Shown: positions 50,182-63,552 of the stretch, piece after piece
Numbering within the stretch: the first letter of the stretch is position 1
Layout: each line of letters opens with the position of its first letter
Assembly: GCA_024305405.1 (NCBI GenBank)
Contig: JAKNDB010000064.1
Span: 620,001 to 684,000, forward strand
Reading direction: 5' to 3'
Source of the DNA: Dirofilaria immitis
Lineage: Eukaryota > Nematoda > Chromadorea > Rhabditida > Onchocercidae
Length of the DNA: 64,000 nt
Notes under the pieces: generated by a model
Databases searched by the model: none
Seen by the model: only the letters and a program-made list of their open reading frames with translations
What the model was told of the DNA's origin: nothing
Position numbers and translations under genes: made by a program

Positions 50182-53100
50182 TCATTCTGGAGTTCGTTGT
50201 TCATTAGTATTCAGTTTATCTGCCTCCATATTTCTCAACTCGATACTTTCAAATGAAGATGTTAGTTCATCGACATTACTGAGAACAATCGGATCCATAC
50301 CAGCCAAATCACCAAATAAATCATCGTTACCGAGATCTTGCAGCGAATCTTTTTCCGGCTATAAAATTTTAATTTTGCAAATAAATCCGCACGATCAACA
50401 AATATCTATGAGTTTGATCTAATAATTTTTAGAAAAACTCAATTATTCAGCATAATCATAAAAGTGCTCTGACAAATATCTACGCTTACAAAGTTGATTT
50501 TAAGAAAAATGATATTCACTTATTAAACGCAGTAATTTTGTTAAAGTAAGGAAAGTTTTGACAATCTCTAGTTTATTTATATCATCAAAACTATCAAGCT
50601 GTTTTTATCTCCAGTGCGCCCACCATGCATCATAATGTTTTATCATAGGTTTACATTTCAACCATTCAGAAACTTTCAATGTAGAATGTTTGCATTGATA
50701 GCGCAATCACCATAAGATACAGTTAAGCATTATACTTCGAAAATAGTCAGGAGATCAGCGTTCAACCCAATCCGTTTGTTGATAGAGTCAGAGTTTATAA
50801 GACTGAGCAAGCTTTTTCCCATAAAATAAATATTTACTCAGATAGGAAAAAAGTTTCAAAGTCTTTTTCCTCATCGAATTTTGTCAGCGGTGCAAATTTG
50901 TACAAATTTGAATTTTTTCACAATATAATACATTATCACGTTTAGCTTTCGAGCGGAATTTGGAACCATCAGTAATTTCCTCAGTTAATCCATTTCAAAA
51001 TCTTCCATATTTTCAGTTTTTTAAATCAATTATTCCAGATTGCTATGCCCTTCTAAATTCTCGGGAATTCATTGACATGAAATCTCTACAGTATCATCCA
51101 AAAAGAACTGGAAATTACCATTTCGATTTGTAGTCTGCTCGAATGTGAATCCGCTATATTGAAATTATCTGTTCCGCATCTAGACTGAAATATGAAAAAC
51201 TCATATTCCACAAGTTTATCAAAAGTTATGTGCGTGTATTATGAAAAAAAAGGATAAATCAATGAAAGAGCAATACTTCGAAAAGTTATGCAAATGTAGT
51301 TGGAAGATCAAATGAATTTGATCGAAATCACAAACATGTAAGGAAAGCAGGAAACAGGAATAGGAAAGTTTGTATAATACGTAGTCGTTTAAGTGTAGGG
51401 TGAGCAATGGAATTTGAAATTAAAAATATTGGAAGGATGCATAGAATCATAGGAAGTATGCAAAATCAAGAGCAAGAAATTACGTCGACGCTATATATGT
51501 AATGAAATTCTCAAATATATCCAAAATAACCCGGAATACAACAGTCCCAAATTTAATGAAAATCATTAAATCATTATTTAATCTACCTTAATGCAGAATT
51601 TATTAAAATATTCTACTGAGAATTAAAGAAATGAAATATTTCTCAGCAGGTATAAAAACTAAAAGCATTTCTAGTCAGATGATGCAATTGCAGTAATCCT
51701 CATTAATTTGCAGACGATTTACAGAAGGAAATATAAAGCTGGATACTTGACTGGCATGCCAAAAAGCAAAAAAGTATTAAAACGAAACAAAACCCATTAA
51801 GGTGGAGTTTAGAATATATCTCCGGAAGAAATCATAAAATTATGCTTGCTGAGACTAAAAACAGAAAACTGAATAGACGTACACACAATATACAAGAAGA
51901 GCACAGATAAATATACAGATATAAACGTACACAAACGGATAAGCGACCAAGTCTCACAACCGTATATAAGGATAAAAATCCCGTAAAAGGTATATTTACT
52001 TACATTATCAGTGTTGATTTGCATACATGAAGACATCATTAACGGGTCCGTATATTGGTTCCCGTAAGCTACTGCCGAATGATCGTAAGTATTTTGGGAT
52101 ACCGGATATTGCGGATCTACCGTACCACCAAGCATCTGTTGCATATGAACATTTGGAAGTACAGGATCTGACGTGAAATCGTTTGTCGGTAACGATTCCG
52201 TGCAATAATTCCTATCGGTCACAGAACTTGATTGCTGTGTTCCGGTTGCTGTACGTTGTTTCTCTGCAAAACCTCTACTCTTCAAAAAAAAACTACTAAC
52301 ATTTTTAAAAATTAAAAAAGTGATAATCGAGCTTATCTGATGAAAAAAAAGAAAACTAGATAGAACTTCTCCTAATTGCCTATCCATATCTAAAAAGAAT
52401 CGCATAATATTGTTTAGAAGTTTCTCAGGAAAAATTCCCATTTAAGAGGTTGAAACCTATTAATTCAATCTCTATTATGAACTATTCTGTATCTCTATTA
52501 TGAACTATTCTGTTCTGGAAGACTACTGTGTTACATTTGAGTCTGAAAGATCTAAAAGATAATGATAAGATACTTTGTCAATGGACCACAAACATTTTTT
52601 TCGCGACAGATCAACAAACATGAAAATAGATAACAACAAATAACGACTACAAAAATTATTTACAACATTTTTATTCAGACATATAACAGCAATAACCTAT
52701 TTGTTCGGTTTCGTATGTACCGCACTCTTGCTTAGTTTTAATTTTCATTGAGTGGTGAGATGCAAGAGTCGCCGGTGTCGTAGTAGGATTACTATTGTAC
52801 ATATAAAGATCATCCTGTACATCATCTTGTTGCTGCATGGGTAGTTTCATCGGTGTTAAGCATGTCTGCAAATGATTTTAATAAAATCTATATTGAAATC
52901 GAAATTTCACATGAAAAACACAAAAAATTTAAACGAAGTAAATTATATGTTGCAAAGGATTATTGGATTTACATCATCTGCACCTGAAGATTTACATCAC
53001 CTGCTATTAAATGATTTCATTTGATTCATCAGTGATTAAGATCAATACTATGAACTATTCGACTCTAACTGCCCATCATGTAGTAGTATTTTTTTTGACC

Positions 53101-56100
53101 TCTAAAAATTTTTGGAAACATGTTTTGTCAATTTCGATAACAGAAATTATTACTTAAACATGCCCAACAGAGGCACTGATAGAAAGATGATACTAATAGA
53201 AAAATCACCATCGTTGGTTCTTTTTCTCTTTCTATAGTTCTCGATGATGCCTGAACGTGAACAGGTGTAATCACATCGATATCTTTCAGTGGTACTCCCC
53301 AATCATAAGTTTGTACTGCTTGTTCAACAACAGTAACAGGAGAATCTGAAATAATAAAATTCACGAAAAATTATTGATATATTCTTGCAAATTTTTTAAA
53401 ATCCCCATCTATTTTTGATGAATTGAAATTCAAGCCCGAAGGAATAATCAAGAAAATTTTAAATGTGATTAAAATAATAGTGCGAGTACACGTATGAAAC
53501 CAACAATGCATGATTTAGTACATAAAAAGTTTTAAGAAACAAAAATGTAATGAATAAAAAAAATGACAGAATACTTACACTTTCGATGACCTGTTGGTGG
53601 CGTGATAGCTGAGATTACATTGCCATTATCACCTATAGAAGTGGGATACGGATCCATCGGATCGAAATCCTCATAATCACCATCATACTAAAAAACTATT
53701 TATACTATGGCAATTAATTATGATAACATTAGAAATTTGCTGCTGCTTTAATTTCAATCTTAATTTGGGCATATTTCTTCTCAAGCTGCATTAATACATA
53801 ACATCATACCGGATTACTATAATATCCTTGCCGCTGCATATTTTGATTTATTGAACGGCGAATATTTGGCGTTGGCTGCAAGTTGACGCGTTCCATAGCA
53901 TATGCTACTTGTTCCACCGAACGACTGAAATATCACTATTACATATTGAAAGGCTAACTAGTTTTGTAAATTCACGCTTTCCATATTTCTAAATTTTAAT
54001 ATTTGCCTCTATGAGCTTTTCTCTTTATATTTAACCGACATAATATTAAGTTTTCTTTAAAAATACTAAAAATATACTTCTGATTTGGTAACATTGGATG
54101 ACCCATGGTAACACCCACAACATTACAACCAAGCGATGTATTTCGTACTATCGAAGAAGCTCTTTCCGGATTGTATATATATTCTTCAACATCTAAAAAA
54201 AAATCCTTACCTTAGCTAAAGATATGGCGTTTAATTTTCCAGAATTTCATGCATTGCTTGAGAAGTGCTGAAGCGGAAAACTATTTTCCTTCCTTCCGAG
54301 ATAAATCCAATCCCTAATCAAAATAACAGCAAAGAAATTGAATTAAAAAATAAAAAAAAGAAAACCTTTCGGATACTTCGCTATTTCGTCATTTCTTGCC
54401 GAAGATGGTGACGGTGATGAGTCATCATAACGAGATTGGTATTCGTAATGAGATACACTCCCATCAAGACTTCTATTATCGAAATGTCCTATAATTAGCT
54501 TTTTTTTATAAAAAAGAATATTATAGGATGGTTAATTCGAAAGAAATAACAAGAAATCTTCTTTAGAATTCTTATATCTCATTTGTTCTCTTAAATTGTT
54601 TTTTACGATCTCAAAATAACTAATCCGAAACCGAAGAGAATTTTATACACCTTTATTTTGAAGAAAGCGATCAACACAAAAATCTCTACGACCACCATGC
54701 ATCGATACACTATTTCCATTGTTGCTCGTTGTGTTTGATGAATGTGGGATCTGCACTGTACCGGAACTGGCATTTGAATTAGTTGATGTCACTGTTTGTC
54801 CACTGAAACCATTAGAATCTGGAGATGATGGATCGACACTGAAATATTTATCAATAAAGGATATTTTAATAATCGATATACTTCAAAATACCTTAAAAGA
54901 TGAATCAGGATTACCTAGCATCATGAAGGGAACAGGAAGAAGATAAGTTGTTTGAATAAATATGTTTTACCTGGAAGTATATTGCGTATTGGCGCAAATA
55001 TCAGAAGGATAAGGAGGTGTTCGCTTTGGCCGCTTCTTTTTGCCTGTGCGAATTTTCTCACCGGGTGTGTTTTCACTTACTGAAACTTAAAGTTGAGTAA
55101 ACAGAACTTCCAAGACTAATCTATTGTCATATGGCAAATGACTCATGAATTAGCTTACTTTTTTCGACAGTACGCAAACAGGCAGATAACAGCATTTGTG
55201 TCGGCGAGTTGATGCGATATATTTCATCCTCACTATCATCATTAGTCTTGTCAACAAAACTTCTGCAAAAATCAAATTTTTCGAGAACATAATTTTTCAG
55301 ATATAAGTTGAACAAAGACCAAAGAAAGATTTGAGTTTTCCAAGTTTGCTCCAAAATATGTTCTGTATGTACAAAGTAATAATTCCTCGAACTCATACAT
55401 TTGTATATTCCAATGTTTAAAGAAATACATGAAATAATAGGTCTATCAGATTCTAATCCAAATTACAAAAATTAAAGATCCTTACTTCGAAGATGAAGAC
55501 TGCGTTGTATCTGATGCCGTACCATTACGTCGCTTCGGATACACTTTATTTTTTTGGCTAATTCATAAGCTTCATCACCGTGAACCGATTTAATATGTTT
55601 CCTCAATGATGAAGGATCTGTGTAACTTTTAACACAATCATTTATCATACATTGATATGGTTTCTGAAATCGAGAGAACGATTTATAAAGAAATTCGGAA
55701 TAAATTTCAATAAATGAAATGAAAGAAGAACTAGAAGTTAAATCAGTTTCCTGCAGCTGTATAAGAAACAAATCTAACGTTAATATTTTATCCTCAAAAA
55801 AGAAAAACTTTGTTCACCGTATCGGAGTGTGTGCGATTCTGATGCTTTGCCCGATCGGATGCATTACTGAAAGCTTTACCACATTCTGGAAACTCACATC
55901 GATATGGACGTTCCCCAGTATGTGTCCGCACATGTGTTTTTAAATTTTCTAATCGGCTATATGATTTGTCGCAACCAGGATACTAGAACAAACTTTTCGA
56001 TAAAATATGAAATCTATTTTTGAAAAAGATCATTTAATAAGATTCTGTCATAAAGTTAATAGTAACTTTGAAGTCATTTTCACACATTTTTTCCCAAAAC

Positions 56101-59100
56101 TGGAAATTCTAAGAAAAAAAAACCAAATAATCAACTAGCAAATCGAAACTGGAGAGAGATTATACGTATAATTTTGATTCAAAGATTAAAAAGAGCAACA
56201 GATATATTGGCACTCCAAACAATCAACCGACATCCCATACGATACAATATGGATTGCTCCTATATTTTGACCTGTAGCTGATTCCTAATCATATTTGAAG
56301 CACGACATGCAACAAAAATAGAGAAACATACCGTACAAACATTAGGCTTTTCACCCGTATGACGTCTAACATGTACCACAAGCATATATTGAGCTTTAAA
56401 TGCTTCTTCTCGTTTACAACCTTCCCATAAACATGCATAAACTTTTGTTGTCTAAAAACCACTATTCAAAAGGATATAAAAATTAAGAAATACCATGTCA
56501 TTTCACTAAAAGTGCATTAACAATATCTTCATAGGAATAATTTCATCTCATACGCAAAAATATTTCTAAAATATAATGATTTGTAACTTTACATGGAATT
56601 TAATTGATGCACTCATGACAAATGCATTTCTTATGAAATTGAAATTTCCCTTCAATATTCTTATTCTCTCTACTACCTCGAAGAAATAATAAAACTTAAA
56701 ATTTAACGCTTATCTAATTTGCAAATCAGTTTTTGTTTTACTAAAGAGATACCTGGATATGAGCTGTAAAAACATGATCGACTAAAACTTTTTGGCTCGT
56801 AAATTTTTTTACACCCTTGCCACTCGCATCTTAGATCTTCCAATGTTTCAATATCAACATTTTCAGCTGAATTACCCTCCGTTACAACGAGTGGGGCGGT
56901 AGTATTGCGTACATTCGACTTCGCTGGATATGAATGATTCCTGGAAACAAAGCTAATTATAATCATCAAATTTTAAAAACTTTTTAATGCTGTAATGCAC
57001 ATCAATGACCCAGAAAAAGAATGGTCAGTAAGAAAGGAAAAATTATACCAACATACAGAGCAAACACCAACTTTTCCTTTTGTGTAGCTGAAGATGACGG
57101 TCCTGTACTATGTCCATTAATGTTCATTTTTTAGGCATTTTTGAGTATGATGCACAACACCACCGTAATTTTGAATATGAGTGGTAACAATATGTTCATT
57201 TTCAGCAGTTTTAACTGGTAATCTGAAAAAGAATTATTCGTTTTATCCTTAATTACTACACCATTTTATGAAGCTATAAAAATTCCTAATGAGCAGACAA
57301 ATCATACTTCAATTTTACATCCAAATTTCAAATTAAATAAATTACCTTTGATTGAGCACACTGGCATTCGTGTTTTGCAACTCAGATTCATTTCCTAAAA
57401 CACATTCCATTACTTACTTGAATATACTGTACTAAAGATCATTTTTATCGAAAAAAAATGTTCAATATCATAATCTTCATTCTTAAACGCGTAATAATAA
57501 CTTATTTAATAAATTACTTTTAAAAAACTATTAAAATTGTCATGAGAACATAAATTAAGATATACCAAGTTATTGGCTTTGACTGAATGCAGATGTTGAG
57601 CCTGTTCCACAGTATGTCGAAAATCACTGATAATTAGTTGTGAATGAAACAAATTAGACTCATTTTCTGTTGTTAACGGTGCAGGTCTAATCAGCGTTGA
57701 CTGCATTGAAGAGCCTGAGGAAGTAACCGACGTACCACTATCGGAAAATGTGTGCAAACTGCTTATTGAACGTTCATTTTTACGCTTTCGACTATATTCA
57801 CTTCCTAGTAATGAATCCAATGCTAAATCTGAAATTTACTTCATGAGTTGAGAGTTCGTAAATGCAAAGTGATTGTAAAGAAAAAAACTTCGTATTCGAC
57901 AAACGAGAAGAGTCGATTTTAATGGGCAAAATTTTTAAAAGATCATTTTAGGATAAAAGACAAAATTTTTCAAATCGCTATGTAATATGTACTGAAACAG
58001 CAGAAAGAAAAATCAAAAACCACTGAAATGTGTTTTTTTATATAATAAAATAAGGAGACTGTGAAGTTTGCATGAAATGCTACAAATAAATAGTTCGAAT
58101 TTAACCAATCACTAGCTAGGATCAAATGACATGGTCTAACAGAAATAAGGTTAAAATATGGCTTTGAATTTTCAGCAATATTGTTGAGTGTTTAATAATA
58201 AATGAAAAGGAGAACTGTTTCAGATGTGAAAACAGTAAGGAAGTGTTAAACGGAAGGACTGATTGCAATTTTTTTCTTTTATTTTTGATACATCTCTAAG
58301 GCTAATGAAAAATAAGCACCACATCAAATTTCTAATAACAACGAATTAACTGAATGTTTAACTAAAAATTAGTGCAATTAAAAAAAATGTGAAGTCTATC
58401 ATTTTTATTTGCTAGAATAATCGGCTAATCTCATAAATTTTCATTGAAAAATAATACATACAAGCCGAATTTTTTTCAAAAGATATTAGGAATTACGCCA
58501 TATTCCGCATCAGATTAAATTTTATATCTTCTAGTACACCGGGCTATTGCTATAAAATCACTTTTTAAGAATATTTTTCTGAGACCAAATCGATATGTGA
58601 TTCAGTGAATGTGCAATTGCATTGCTATAGATCAACTTTCAAAAAAAAAAAAATCCAAGAAAGAAATTATTTCATAAAAACGGTTAAAGTAATATAACTT
58701 TGCAGAAAAACTTTAAGTCGATTAAGAATCGAGAATACATGAAATATCATGATATTCGAAAAAATGTAATAATATTTTGAAAAAATCTTCATTCTTTTAT
58801 TTAAATCCAAGATTTCATAGAGCATCTGATATTTCGTTGCTTAACAAACAACTGTTATATAACAGTAACAGCACTCCTCTCTGAAAATATTCAAATTATC
58901 GAATGTTTACCTTCCAAAGAGGATGAAGAAGAGATATTCGTGCTATGAATTCCGAATGGAGGTAAATTAAGTGATGTACAGGACGAATAGGTTGGTGGAA
59001 GTGAATGAATAGGTGTTGCCAAATTTGTCGGTGTCATATGTGCATGCATACCCTGACGATGATAAGCTGCCATCAATACTTCTCTGGAATAAAAAGAAAA

Positions 59101-60871
59101 AAGAATCTAATATTATTATATAATTTAAAAATAAGGTTATTAAAACCATCGGTTTCTTATAATAATCGACAATGGTTTGTATCTAAGACAAAATCCACTC
59201 TATCCTTGTTGCATATATATAGCTCTAAATTGATAGGATTTTCCAAAAATAAAAAAGACAAACAATAAATAACATAGATATAATCGAATTCCAAATTTGA
59301 TCTTTAGGCAAAATATTCATTGATATCTATATTTTCCTAAATATAATCGAATATCTTACACTATAACCATGTCAGTTGCATGTTATTAATAGGTTCAGGC
59401 TTAAGTAACTACGAGAAAAGAAGTTTTTCTAATGTTCTATACTTCAAAACAGCGAATTTGGAATGATAAAGCTAACTTTAGCCTAGTTTATACTTAAGCA
59501 AGCATTCATTAGAGAAGATATGAGAATATCTTCTAAACCTCTTTTCATTTATTAAATTTATTTGTTCAACTATTTGTCATTTGATATATTTGTCCAGCTA
59601 TTCGCATTTTTATCATTTGACATATGTGTCTATAAACTTGAATGACTTAGTTTTTAAATCAAGCTTTTAAATTCGAAAAAAATTTAAAGAAATGCGATAA
59701 ATCAAGAGTTCGAAGTGACCAGGAAAAGAAATCTGTCTCAGTAAAACCAAACAACGGTAAGTCGCAGACTGTTCATCCTAATATGAATTCTCATTGTGAA
59801 ATTTCCCGAAAGGAAGATTCAAATTAGAGCTGATAGATTATACGATACAATCATTGCAATACCTTAAGAGAGAAGATCGAGTAGGCCTTCCGACATTAAA
59901 TAGCAACAGCCTGACCTTCAAATTACTGTAAATTCCACTTTTCCAAGTTTTTAATAAATTTTCGAAGAATTTCAACTTCCAAGATAACAAACGATCAATA
60001 CGCCGACCACCTTCTCATAAACTCGCTCTCAAAAGCAACCGATCCACTCCGATATAGGTCAACGTTTTCAACAATTATTTGTTTACATCCTCTTTATCGC
60101 CCATGGCCCGTCAACAAGCTACGCTATGAAACCTAATCTTACCAAATTACATCTATGTAACGAGGATTTTATGTAAGATGCGATCGATTCTCGACAGATG
60201 ATTGATTTCCTCACTAAATTAATGCATATATTCTTGAATGTATCAGTTTAGAATATGCTGAAGATATTTTCAATAGTTGAGTGAAATTTTTGGCTAAAGA
60301 ATAAAAATAATATAACATATATTTGTTCTAACTTATCTCGCTGATAATATAATTTGTATGATGTTATCAAGTATTAACTCTTAATAGAAACTGCAAGAAT
60401 TCTTTGTTCGAACTATTCGCTTGAATACACTCTTTAGCAATAGTTTTAAAAGTGAATTTCAAATTTTTGAATTAAAAAAAAAGTTGAACTTGAAATGCCG
60501 CGATAATTACGGAAATTAATGATATATACAATTTGTTTTTTTTTTTGTCAGAAAACAATTAATAATAAATGATGTTATATGATAAGAATAGGGAATGAAA
60601 AGTAATGATAATGATGTATTGAGTAAAATATATTGATACCTTGATATTTCATCGTTTTCAATACTTCGATATACCATCATCCTCCTTTTTCAAAATTTTC
60701 AACTATTTATGATGAAATTTCTTATCATCATTTTATCATTGATTACAATGATTTCTCCGCTAGCTTTTATCATTTATCATAAAAATCAGGGAAAAAAAGA
60801 CGAGAGACTATCTTGGTATATTTTTTTCGTTTATCATATTTAATTCAAGCTTTTCCCCATGATAAATGATA

Positions 60872-60907
<36 letters not shown>

Positions 60908-63552
60908 ATAGAGAGACATATAAATAGATAGGATAGAATTATTTCGTAAAATATTTATTTGTTTTTTTTTTTAATTTTTTACCGGTTTTCATCTTCATTA
61001 GTAAAATTACAGTATATTTTAAGGACAGGAATGATAGGAGTATAATGAAAATGAAAAATAAAATGAACATTTGATTACTCTGATGATAAAAATGATAATG
61101 ATGATATGTGATACTATCTTTTGAATAATGGTTAATGCTCTGAATATCTTTTCTTTTTTTGTTTGATTTTTACATATGATAATTTGTTGTGATAAGCTTT
61201 TCTTCACTCTACTTTCTCGTTTTGCTTAAATATATTAGGAAAAAAAATGATGCCAATTTTAAAAATGCCAATTTAAAAGGCCATAAAATAACAGGAATAC
61301 GATAAAAATAGCAATAAAATGTTATGCTATAAGAATAGGAAACGACTTACTTTACAAGGTCAACAATTATCAAACGATGCGGAATGATATGATGCCGGAA
61401 TTTATGATGAAATGCGGGATAAAAATGTGATAAAACATAATATGAAAATTATATAAAATATTCCAAATGATAATTGTTATTTTAGAAATTCAAAAATTAA
61501 ATATGCAAATTAGTTATCATTAATTGCAATTGTATCACAATGTCCTTCAAATTTATTACCAAAACCGTTTGAATGTAAATGCAAATCATAGAAGAGTTAT
61601 GCCGAAATAACAATATATAAATAGCATAGATTAATTTCATATCTTATCATTTCCTATTAGCTTCCGAATCATTTCAAAATTATCACTTACTTAGAAAAAA
61701 AATGATATTCTCGTATATTTCCTTTAATTCTCGTATATTTCCTAAATTCGAAAAAATTTTCCCTGCATATATCTTATCATGATTGATAAAATCAATATAT
61801 TATTTTTACTATATTTATATCGTTTATAAAATATTTCAAATAGATTTTAAAAATTTTCCAAAAACTAATCGAAATAATTAATTTGAATAATCAAATTTAT
61901 CATACTCTTTTAAATTTATTTTAAAAATTAATTGCAAGAAAAGTTATAAAAATTGAAAGATTTAGAAAGTTTTAGAAATTATCGTTGAAAGTATATTTTG
62001 AGCATTCATTCATTCATTTTTTAACAATAATCATAGTAATAATAATGATAATAATAATAATAATAATAGTAATAATAATAATAATAATAATAATCATAAT
62101 CATAATAACAATAATAATAGTAATAATAATAATATATATATGTATATTTGTAATCGTTTATCAATTTTACAAGGAATAATTTATTTTTCATGACCACTTT
62201 AGTCTTCAATATCATAACGACTTAAAATTGGTATTATTTATTGGCCAATAAAAATGTGAAATATAACTCAACGGGCGGTATTGTCCTTATTTCGGATTAA
62301 ACAAAATGATAGATATTTTAGAATATTTCCGCATTTTATGTATATCTTGCTGCTCAAAGCTAATTTAATCAATGATAAAATTTGATATAGCTGCAACTTT
62401 TTAAAGTTTAAATAAATAATCCTAACAAATTTTAAAAATTACTGTTATGCATTCGCTTAGTTTTTCCTTTTTTTTTTTTTTCGTAAATTTTTAAAACACT
62501 CTCAGCGAATTATCATAATACTTATTGGAAAAAGCTATTCTAGAAAAATCGTTCGAAAGGAAAGTGCAGTAAATTTGCAAATTTACGACTCGCAATTAAC
62601 TATTTTGCTCATTTCTCGATCAGAGGTGACAGTACATAAAATTTAATAATTTCCATTAAAATAAAAAGACCAAGGATAAGAAAAGAAAAGAGACAAGTTT
62701 TGCGGCCTAAGATAAAAACAAAAAAATTATGATATTAAAAATGATAAAAAAACGGAGAAATGAAAGAAGCCAAGAAAAATTTCGCTCAATTATTATCATA
62801 AAAAAAAAAAAAAAAAAAAACGATTTAAAACATTTGATAAGCTAACTAACTGTGATAAGCCAAAATGATTTGGGCCATAGAAGAATGGATTTGGTTGTGA
62901 TGCCGCAGCCGCAGCTGCTGCCGCTGCGGTAGCAGGATTTCCAAACGCTGCCGTTGAATCGTTATTAAAGCACTGTACTGTAGCCATTGATGATAACGGA
63001 TTATTAGTGGTAGCCGCTGCTGCTGCGGCTGCTGCTGCTGCGACTTCAACGGCTCCGCCAGATTTCATATTATTCGCATGCTTAAATAGATAAATAAATA
63101 GTATATCGAATAATTATAAACTTGATCATTTGGAAAAATAGAAAATGCTCACAAGTTATAATTAATTTCCTTCAAATATTTCGCTATCAGGATAAACATA
63201 AATATAAATCTAATCATGACAAGATTAACTTATAACCCCAAAAGACGCAGTCTTTGCTAATTTTATGAATTTATTTTATTTATTGATTTGATCGATTCAA
63301 ATTTGATCGATCCAGAATTTATTCATATGATATAACTAATTTGAGTAATAACAAAATATGCATAGGAAAATGAATGACCTCACAACTGGTCAGCAGTGAT
63401 GTAAAAGAAGAGAACGTTGGTGACGAGAAGGCTGAACCATGTGCTGATGATGATGATGATTGTTGACATGATGGAATTGGTAAATAATTAATACCACTAA
63501 CAGAAAAAGGTGGTACTGAACCATATTCCAATGAAATACTACCGACTTCCAT
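50182..63552 (-). CDS. tra-1: TRA-1/GLI-family zinc-finger transcription factor, 21 recognised coding exons, about 1100 aa
   Basis: A GLI/Ci-type nuclear factor; C. elegans TRA-1 is the terminal regulator of somatic sex. Exons (- strand): 63552-63379, 63080-62851, 59083-58911, 57828-57566, 57394-57346, 57222-57072, 56940-56753, 56451-56332, 55982-55818, 55663-55486, 55262-55159, 55079-54971, 54838-54651, 54488-54366, 54192-54078, 53924-53810, 53687-53579, 53345-53209, 52865-52697, 52263-52004, 50358-50182. Five C2H2 fingers span 56880-55560: [12 protein letters not shown] with [28 protein letters not shown] and [67 protein letters not shown]. The N-terminus has polyalanine tracts. The C-terminus is acidic ([12 protein letters not shown]), like an activation region. 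Bases are missing in runs at 55549-55555, 56789-56793 and 57127-57132, and at junction 57566/57394. Length matches C. elegans TRA-1A (about 1,110 aa from memory). More 5' exons may exist. Confidence 0.92.
50359..52003 (-). other. Last intron of the TRA-1-like gene
   Basis: A 1.6-kb intron of moderate AT content. Short open frames occur on both strands but none is convincing, and the flanking exons join in phase across it. Confidence 0.5.
60876..60905. repeat. AT dinucleotide microsatellite
   Basis: A pure AT run inside the second intron of the TRA-1-like gene. Confidence 0.85.
62037..62138. repeat. AAT trinucleotide microsatellite
   Basis: AAT units with occasional AGT, GAT and CAT variants, in the second intron of the TRA-1-like gene. 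The Ile- and Tyr-rich open frames across it on both strands are repeat artefacts. Confidence 0.9.

Larger units (their letters stand above)
59084..62850 (-). other. 3.8-kb second intron of the TRA-1-like gene
   Basis: Mostly AT-rich with an AT run (60876-60905) and an AAT microsatellite (about 62037-62138). A distinctly more GC-rich block lies at about 59740-60190, containing GACCACC at 60004-60010, which resembles part of the GLI/TRA-1 binding core GACCACCC. The block could be an internal promoter or enhancer; no exon is supported there. Confidence 0.5.

Noticed and set aside
61985..62215. Ile-rich and Tyr-rich open frames on both strands
   Set aside because: Both are translations of the AAT microsatellite in a TRA-1 intron.
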